Assembly (NCBI GenBank): GCA_025175895.1
Contig: CM046004.1
Coordinates: 12,511,011-12,575,010, forward strand
Reading direction: 5' to 3'
DNA: 64,000 nt
Origin: Wurfbainia villosa
Taxonomy: Eukaryota; Streptophyta; Magnoliopsida; Zingiberales; Zingiberaceae
The notes under the pieces were generated by a model. That model had not been told where the DNA came from. It was given only the letters and a program-made list of their open reading frames with translations, and did no database searches. The first letter of the stretch is position 1. Each line of letters starts with the position of its first letter. The translations under genes were made by a program, and so were the position numbers. Positions 36,801-45,800 of the stretch are shown in pieces.

Positions 36801-39800
36801 GTTTTGGTAATATATGTTACAAATGTATGAGTATTTGTTCTGCTTACATATTCATCTGTTTCTTATCTGTATTTCCTGAAATGAATTTGGGGATCACTTA
36901 AATGAACATGTTTTCAGATACTGTTACGAAGGAAAAATCTCAAGCATCTCTCTTCAGGTCAGTTCTGAAGTGCATTCCATATTTGATTGAGGAAGTTGGT
37001 CGCAGTGATAAAATCACTGAAATTATTCCACAACACGGCATAAGTATTGATCCTGGTGTTCGTGAAGAAGCAGTACAGGTTATGAATCGCATTGTACGGC
37101 ATCTTCCTCATCGTCGTTATGCTGTGGTAAAAGGGATGGCTACCTTTATACTCAAACTACCTGATGAATTCCCTCTATTAATTCAAACTTCGCTGGTCCG
37201 CCTTGTGGAGCTTATTCGGTTGTGGAGGGCTTGCTTGTCTGAAGAACTGTTGCTAAATGATGGCCAAAACATTAAGAGGTCAGGTCTTGGAGGGGAGAAA
37301 GTCAGCAAATCTCCATTTTTTCAGTCTGCAGATCTGTCTGATTTCAGAACAACAGAAGTTGATGCTCTTGGTCTTGTTTTCCTCAGTTCAGTTGATGTCC
37401 AGATAAGACATACCGCATTAGAATTACTGAGATCTGTTCGTCTTTTAAGAAATTATATCAGAGACCTTGCAGCAAATGAGCGGGCAGATCATAAATTTTA
37501 TGAGCCAGAGCCAATATATGTCATTGATGTGTTGGAAGAAAATGGAGTGAGTTTCTCACTGGCTGCTTGAACTCCTATTTTTTGAACTAGAATTTGGATG
37601 GGCAAAGAGAATTATCACCATTTTTTGTATGACAAAGTGACGATTAATAACTTTCAGTGAATTTTTTACTTTACATTTGATTGGATATCATGTTTGTAAC
37701 TGTGACCTTGATAAAAGATCTTAGTAGCATTAAATAATAAAGAGATCTGTCTATTTATGTTATAGCTTTAAATCTTGCTGGTTTCCTTGATTCGGTTTTT
37801 GTTTGGTTACAGGATGATATTGTTATGAGTTGCTATTGGGATCCTGGACGCCCATTTGATTTGAGGAGGGAATTTGATCCGGTGCCTCCTGATATAACCT
37901 TGCAATCCATTCTTGAAAACCCTGATAAAAACAGATGGGCTCGCTGCCTTAGTGAATTTGTTAAGTTTGCTGCTGAACTTTGCCCAAGTTCTGTTCAAGA
38001 AGCAAGGTAAGAATATGATTATCTAGCTAGGATGTTATATACTTCCATCTTTTTTAGAATTGCAATTTTGAAGTTGTCCTCAGTCTAAATCTTCTGTATT
38101 TGCAGCCTGTAAATATCATTTCAAACAATCTTTTTCTTTTCATATTAAAGCATTTTCATCTGAATCTTGTAGCTAGACAACTTAGTTTTCTTGTGTATCA
38201 TTACATGTGATGCTTTCTTGCAAATAGCATAAACTATCCAATGTCTGTTCATATTGTTCTGCTTTATATTTAGTCATTATTTAAACTTATTTCTCTAACT
38301 TTTTCTCTGAGTATTTACATTCATGTTAGTGAATTGTTAGGTAGTTTGGAACTCATCCAGGACTAGTTTTTTCAGGCTGGAGGTTATGAGGAGGCTTGCA
38401 CTTGTTACACCTGTTGAATTAGGTGGGAAGGCTAATCAGTCTCAAGATGCAGAAAACAAACTAGATCAGTGGTTAATGTATGCGATGTTTGCATGTTCCT
38501 GTCCTTCTGATAACAGAGAAGAGGGTAGCTTTGCCAAGGAACTTTTTCATCTTATATTCCCGGCTCTGAGACATGGCTCTGAAACACATGTAGTAAGTTC
38601 AAGTATATGTCTACTTCCTAATGTTATCTTCGATGGCAAATTTATTACCTTGTCTAGAGATGGGCGATGGGCATGGGCTTTGCCAGTTAAGACTAATTTA
38701 CCTCTGGTATTACCTTGTCGATAGATCATATTACTTTATTTCCCTTGCAACCATAGATTTGCTTTATTGAAAATGGGATTGGAAGATTCTCATTTGTAAT
38801 CAGCTAGTTGCCAGTCAACTTGGCCCATGGTTTCCTTTGTAATTGTGTCCTATTTTTCTAAGCCAACTGGATTTTTATTTTGACACATTGATCTTGCCTC
38901 ATTTCCTGGATTAGTTTTTCCCCGCATAATTCTGCTTTAGTTCTTCAATTTCTGCTTTGCCTCCTCTGGTCTTCCAACTATTCACTTTTGTTAGTGCTTT
39001 GAATTATGCCATCCTTTTGAATTCTATTCTATGACTCTTTTCTGCCTCTGCTTCTAGTTTTCACCATATTCAGGCCCTCTATATGTATAGCAATAGCTCC
39101 TTGATTCGCATACACCTAGTTCACAATGGAATTGTGTGTGCGTCACCAAATAATGTCTGTTTTAAGAGGCATAGTTATGTTAGGCATGTTGTAGAAGAAT
39201 TTGATCTAATCTTCCATACATTAATACAATTATTAAATTACAAGACTCATACATTTTACGACACTTGCATTTTAGAATTGGTCTAATGGGACAGGATGGT
39301 AACTAATGGTGGATTTACTTCATTTCTTGTTTAGCAAGCCGCTATTACTGCTCTTGGCCACTCAAACTTGGAAATATGTGAAACAATGTTTGGCGAGCTT
39401 GCAACATTTGTTGAAGAAGTTTCATCAGAAGCAGAAGGCAAACCAAAATGGAAGGTACATCTTCTACTGCCTGTGATAATTCATTTGATGTATTTATGAG
39501 CCATTTGCCAAGCATGTTGATAGCACTAAGAGGGAAGTCCTTTGTTGATATATATATGCTCAAGCATATCAATTTTTTTCTTGATTAGTTGAGTTACTCT
39601 TGTTTTGGTTATTGTAGCTTTTATGTAGTTTATTCCATGTTCTTCCTTAAGATTTGCATAATCTCTTGGGCATTAGCACATAATTTGACTAATTCTCCAT
39701 CAACATTTAGATAAATTCAATATAGAGGCCTCGTTTCATGGTTCAAGAATGTTATAATTTGCCACCACGTCAAGGCCCATAGGGTCCTCCGTGATTTACC

Positions 39801-42800
39801 TCCCTCATAATGGCCGTGGGACAGGCTGGCGGAGGACTACTAGGTTGACGAATTCCAACCTTTTGTGGAAGAATGTTATAATTTGGATAATTATCTTGGT
39901 TCACCGATGCATGGTCAGCATTAATTATCTTGGATTCCAACACTATGCTAGTCACTATTTTTACATTAATTTTCATTTTCTCAGTTTCGTCATCATTTGT
40001 GTACCTTTATCTGATCATATTGATTTGATTAATCATATTAGAGACTTGCATTGAACAGTTGATTGAACAAAAACACTTCGTTAAATAGTTATCCATTATA
40101 TACCATAGGCCACTGGCCTATACTACTAATAACGCGCCTCATGTACTCTATCTTGTTTCTCATCTCTCTTCTCTGAACAATATACCTGAACCTTTTATTT
40201 TCCCTGGTAGACCATCGTCAAAGTTTCATTTAATGTATATCCTGGAAGTCATCAATTCTCAAAATGCTAGCTGCTATTTGGCGACCATGTAGTGAAGTTT
40301 CAATTACTAGTTTTAGATTGCTTAGGTGCAGTAAATTTTAAATATTGTTATTACTAGTTTGATGTTGGAATTGGAAAAAAGATTTCTGGTGCTGTTATGC
40401 TACATCAATTTCTTTAACTACAATTAAATTGCATGTGTGCAGAATCAGAAACCTCGCCGTGAAGATTTCCGGATACATATTGCAAATATCTATCGAACAA
40501 TTGCTGAAAAAATCTGGCCAGGGATGCTTATCCGGAAGCCTCTTCTGCGACTACATTTTCTGAAATTCATTGATGAAACATATCGCCATAGCACGCCAGC
40601 ATTTGACAACTTCCAGGAACTGCTGCCACTTCGTTATGCGTTAGCTTCTGTTGTAAGATATTTAGCTCCAGAGTTTGTTGAATCAAAGTCTGAGAAGTTT
40701 GATGTACGAACTAGGAAGAAGCTCTTTGATTTCCTTCTCAGTTGGTGTGATGATACAAACAGTGAAAGCAGCAATGATTACCATAGGGAGGTTGAGCGTT
40801 ACAAGTCAGGACAGCACATTAGATCAAGAGAGTCTATAGATAAATTTTCTTTTGATAAGGAGGTAGTTGAACAAGTGGAGGCTGTACAATGGGCCTCCAT
40901 GAATGCAATTGCCTCTCTGTTGTATGGACCTTCTTTTGATGATAATGCGAGGAAGATGAGTGGTCGCGTTATATCTTGGATCAACAATTTGTTTTTGGAA
41001 CCAGCCCACCGTGCTCCATTTGGTTATTCTCCTGTGGATCCTCGAACTCCGTCATATTCAAAGTACATAGGAGATGGAGGTCGTCTGAATGCTGGACGAG
41101 ATAAGCATAAAAATGGACATCTCCGGGTCCTTCTAGCAAAAATTGCCTTAAAAAATCTTCTGCAAACAAATCTGGAGTTATTTCCTGCTTGCATTGATCA
41201 GGTAGTTCATTTACATATAGTCCTTGTCATCTTAATTTATATTCAGAGTTCAGTGGAAGATAAAAGAGATCAATGCCTTGAACAAAGTAAACAGATTCTG
41301 CAACTCTATTTTTTTTCCTTGTTAGTCATAGGTTTAATTCTTCCGTTGAATTAATTATATGTTAATTCATGCCCAACTTAAATTAGACCTATTAATAGTT
41401 AGGATTCAGTTGTTTTTGTTGGTGTTTTGAGGACTCAGCAGGAGCATTTGTCTTGACTCTTACCAATATTCGTATTGATCACAAATGGGAAAAAAAAACT
41501 GTTAAAAATGATGACCCTAATTGTCCGATGATATCATCACACTGTACCAATTGATGACAATGAATCTGAATACTTGGCATGAGTTAGCAGATATGTTTTG
41601 AATCTTAAGCTTCTTGTAGAGATGTGAAACACTCAACATATCAGCATATTGAGAATAAAGCTAATGTTACTGTGGACATTGCCAACCAAGAAATGAATTA
41701 CATATTTCCCTCAGCTTTTGCTTCTAGACTTGCCATGTGTCATTAAAACCTACTTGTGTCCTGTATATTTTTGCGCTTCGGCCTCCATTGTAGCCTGGGA
41801 TAGCTTTCACCAAGTTATTAGCTCTTTGTTTTTTTTTTTGGCGAATTTGGCAATTTGGTTACTGCACTCTATGAATGCTTTCATCCTGTGGGGTTGTGGC
41901 TATGACATTTTTTGCATCATTGATCAACGGGTTAGCTGCTAGCCTTCCGTGAGTGCATGCCAATTTGATTTTGATGCGGCTTCTGAGTTTATAGGTGCTA
42001 TCTTATGAGGTTCTTGAAGTTTAGGCCTTGTGTATTTGTTTTAAAAATTAAAATGATTGTTGTTCGTATTGCAAGGTTCGACTGTAACGTATCGGCAATG
42101 ACTGCTATATTTTCATAACAATTTAGGTGTAGTAAATAGGAAAGAGTTCTCACACCACAGGTTGGGTAAGAATAAATATTATAAGAAAACTAATAGTCTA
42201 AGATTTGGAACATAAAACATAGGAACCCTTACTTGTAAAGCAATGGAGGTAGTAGATCCACTGATTAGGAGAAGAATTAGTATTTTATATGTACAAGAGA
42301 CAAAATGGGTAGGCGAGAAGACAAAAATGATTGAGAATTCGGATTTTAAGTTATGGTATATAGGAAAGAGTAAAATCAGAAATGAGATGGGTATTGTTGT
42401 AGATAATACGTTAAAGAATGAAGTTGTAGGAGTAGTTAGAAAGGAAAATAGAATTATAGCTCTCAAGATAGTAGTGGAGAAACAAACTATGGACGTAATT
42501 AGCATATATGCATCTTAAGTGGGATTAGATGAAGATACCAAATTAAGATTTTGGGACGACCTAAATAAAGTATTATAAAATATTTCGTCAAATGAAGTGA
42601 TTTTAATAGGAGACGATCTAAATGGACATGTTGGAGTAAAAAATGAGGAATATGAGAGAGTATATTGGGGTATGAGTTTGGAACAAGAAATGAAAAAGGT
42701 AAAATTATATTGGATTTTGCGATAGCATATGATCTTATATTAATTAATACGTTTTTTAAAAATGAGAAAAACACTTGTTCACGTTCAAAAGTGTGAACAA

Positions 42801-45800
42801 TAAATCGTAAATTGACTTTCTTATGGTTAGGAAGAGGAATAGAAAGATTTGTAAAGATTGTAAGATCATCTCTGAAAAAAGTTTAACTATCTAAACATAG
42901 GTTAGTAGTGTTGGATATACGTCTCAAGCATTGTATCAATAGAAGGAAAATATACATGACCCAGAGAATTAAGTAGTGGAAATTAAAGGATGGGAAACAT
43001 AACATATTTAAGGAGAAAGTAGGAGTATAAGTATTAGATAAAATATACGGTGACTCAAATACGACATGGGATAAGATGGTATCAAAGTTGAAAATAGTAG
43101 CCAAGAGTGTACTTAGTGAGTCAAAGGGGCATGCACCACCAAGTAAGGAATTTTGGTAGTGGAATGAGAATGTATAGGAGAAAGCGAAGGAAAAACAAAC
43201 AACCCATAAAAAATTATATATTTGTAAGAAATAAAAAAAAACTTAAAAAATATACAATAGGCAAGAAAAAGGCTAAAAAAGCAGTGAATGAAGCTACGAA
43301 TGAAATTTTTGAACGGTTATATCGAAAATTAAATACAAAAAAAAGGGGAAAGAGACATTTATAGAGTAGCTAAAGTGAGAGAGAGAAAGACAAAAGATTT
43401 TATTCAAATAAGATGTATTAAAGATGAATGTAATAGAGTACTAGTAAATGATGAAGAAATAAAAAAACAATGGAAGAGGTGTTTTCATCAACTTTTTAAT
43501 GAAGATTTAGATGACCAACTTAATTTAGGTAATTTAAGTAAGTCAAATGAATATAGAAATTTAAAATTTTATTATAGAGTTCAAATTTCAGAATTAGAAA
43601 AAGCTTTAAATGATATGCAAAATAGAAAAGCTATTGGTCAAGATGATATTCTAATAAAGGTATAGAAGTGCCTAGGGAAACAAGATATTAAATGACTTGT
43701 AAAATTATTTAACATGATATTGAAAAAAAAATCTGATCAATAGAGAGTAAGTACCCTAATTCCCTTATATAAGAATAAGAGGGACATATAAACTTATGCA
43801 AACTATAGAAGTATTAAACTAATTAGTCGTACCATGAATTTTGAGAAAGAGTAATAAACAAATATTAAGGAAGGAGACCACAATTTTCAAAAATTAATTT
43901 GGGTTCATATTTAAAGGGTTGATAATAGAAGCTATACATTTTCTCAAGTAACTAATTGAAAAGTATCGGGAGCAAAAGCAAAATCTACACATGGTATTCA
44001 TTGACTTAGAAAAAACTTATAATAGAGTCCTAAGAGAAATTATATGGAGAATTCTAGAAAAGAGAGGTGTTAACGACTTAGCATAGTATATATTGAACTA
44101 ATTAAAATATATATGAGGAACGATCAGAGTGAAGATTTCAGACGAATTAACTGAAACATTTCTAATAAAGATAGAATTACATTCAGGATCATCTCTAAAT
44201 TACTCTCTTTTTACACTATCATGGATAAACTCACTGGACACATTCAAGACATTGTACCGTGGTGTATGTTATTTGCAGATGATATTATTTTGATAGATGA
44301 GATATGTGAAGGAGTAAATGCTAAACTAGAATTTTGGTGGGAAATACTAGAAGTTAAAGGTTTTAGACTCAATAGACTAAAGACAGAATATATGAAATTT
44401 AAGTTTATCAATATTAGATGTAATGAAGTAAGTGTTAAGATAGGAGATGATGAGTTGTCTGGAACTGAAAGAAGTATTTAGGATCATTTTTGCAAGACGA
44501 GGGATTGAGAGATGTCTTACATAGAATACAAGTAGAATGGTTGGAATGGAGGAGAATGTCGGGTGTTTTATGTGATCGTAAAGTACTTTCAAAACTTAAA
44601 GGGAAACTCTACAAAATGACGGTTAGACCTGCTATGTCATATGACATCGAATGTTGGCTTACAATTTGAGCACATGAACAGAAGATGAGAGTTGTAGAGA
44701 AGAAGATGTTAAGGTGGATATGTGGAAATACGAAGATAGACAAAATAAGAAATGAGTGCATTAGAGAGAGTCGGAGCTGCATCTATTGAGGAAAAATTCC
44801 GATAGATTCGTTTAAGGTAGTACAAATATGTACTTAAACTATAAATAAATGTTCCAGTTAGGCGATGTGAAGATATGATAAATACACACGTTAAACGAGG
44901 AAGAAGAAAAAAAAGACTTAGTTTGCAACAGTAAAATAAAATAAAATTTATTTAAGTATTGATGATGATATAGTAGGGGATAGAGTCAATGACGTAGAAA
45001 GATCCATATTACTGATCCCATCTAGTAGGATAAGACTTGATTATTGTTGTTGTTGTGCATTTGTGTAAATGCTTCCAGTTGTCTGTGTGATTATAGATGT
45101 GACTCTCGTGAATACATTGCTTAGGCAGGATGCATTTTAACTAAGTTATAAGTTGGTAATATCTTCTCAATGTGCAAGTTGGTTATATCTTCTCAATGTG
45201 CAAAATTAGGGATTTCTAAGAAATTAATGCTGTGATTTTTAACATGTATTTACATTTTGCAATATTTATTTTATTTTATGTTTAAGTATTTATTTATTCA
45301 GTTAATTGTATCCTGTTTAGAATTGTTAGCTTATTCCAAATGTTTAACTAATCTCCTTTCCATGGTGCAGTGCTATTCTCCAGATTCTTCAATAGCAGAT
45401 GGTTACTTCAGTGTGCTAGCCGAGGTCTACATGTGCGAAGAAGTTACAAAATGTGAGATCCAGAGACTATTAAGTTTAATCCTCTACAAAGTAGTTGATC
45501 AATCCAGGCAAATTCGTGATAATGCTCTTCAAATGTTGGAAACCCTTTATATACGTGAGTGGGCTGAGGATGATACTGAAGGTGCAGGACGCTACCAGGT
45601 GTCAGTTGTTGGCAACCTTCCAGACTCTTATCAACAGTTTCAGTACAAACTCTCCTCAAAACTTGCTAAAGACCATCCTGAACTTAGTGAACTTCTTTGT
45701 GAAGAAATTATGCAACGTCAGCTTGATGCAGTCGACATAATTGCTCAGCATCAGGTCCTAACATGCATGGCTCCGTGGATTGAAAATCTGAACTTCGTGA

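Noticed and set aside
45257..45370. The open frame of the last FURRY exon starting at 45257
   Set aside because: Bases 45257-45370 are intron ending in gcag. Conserved protein begins at 45371 (CYSPDSSIADGYFSVLAEVY), in phase with the exon ending at 41201.
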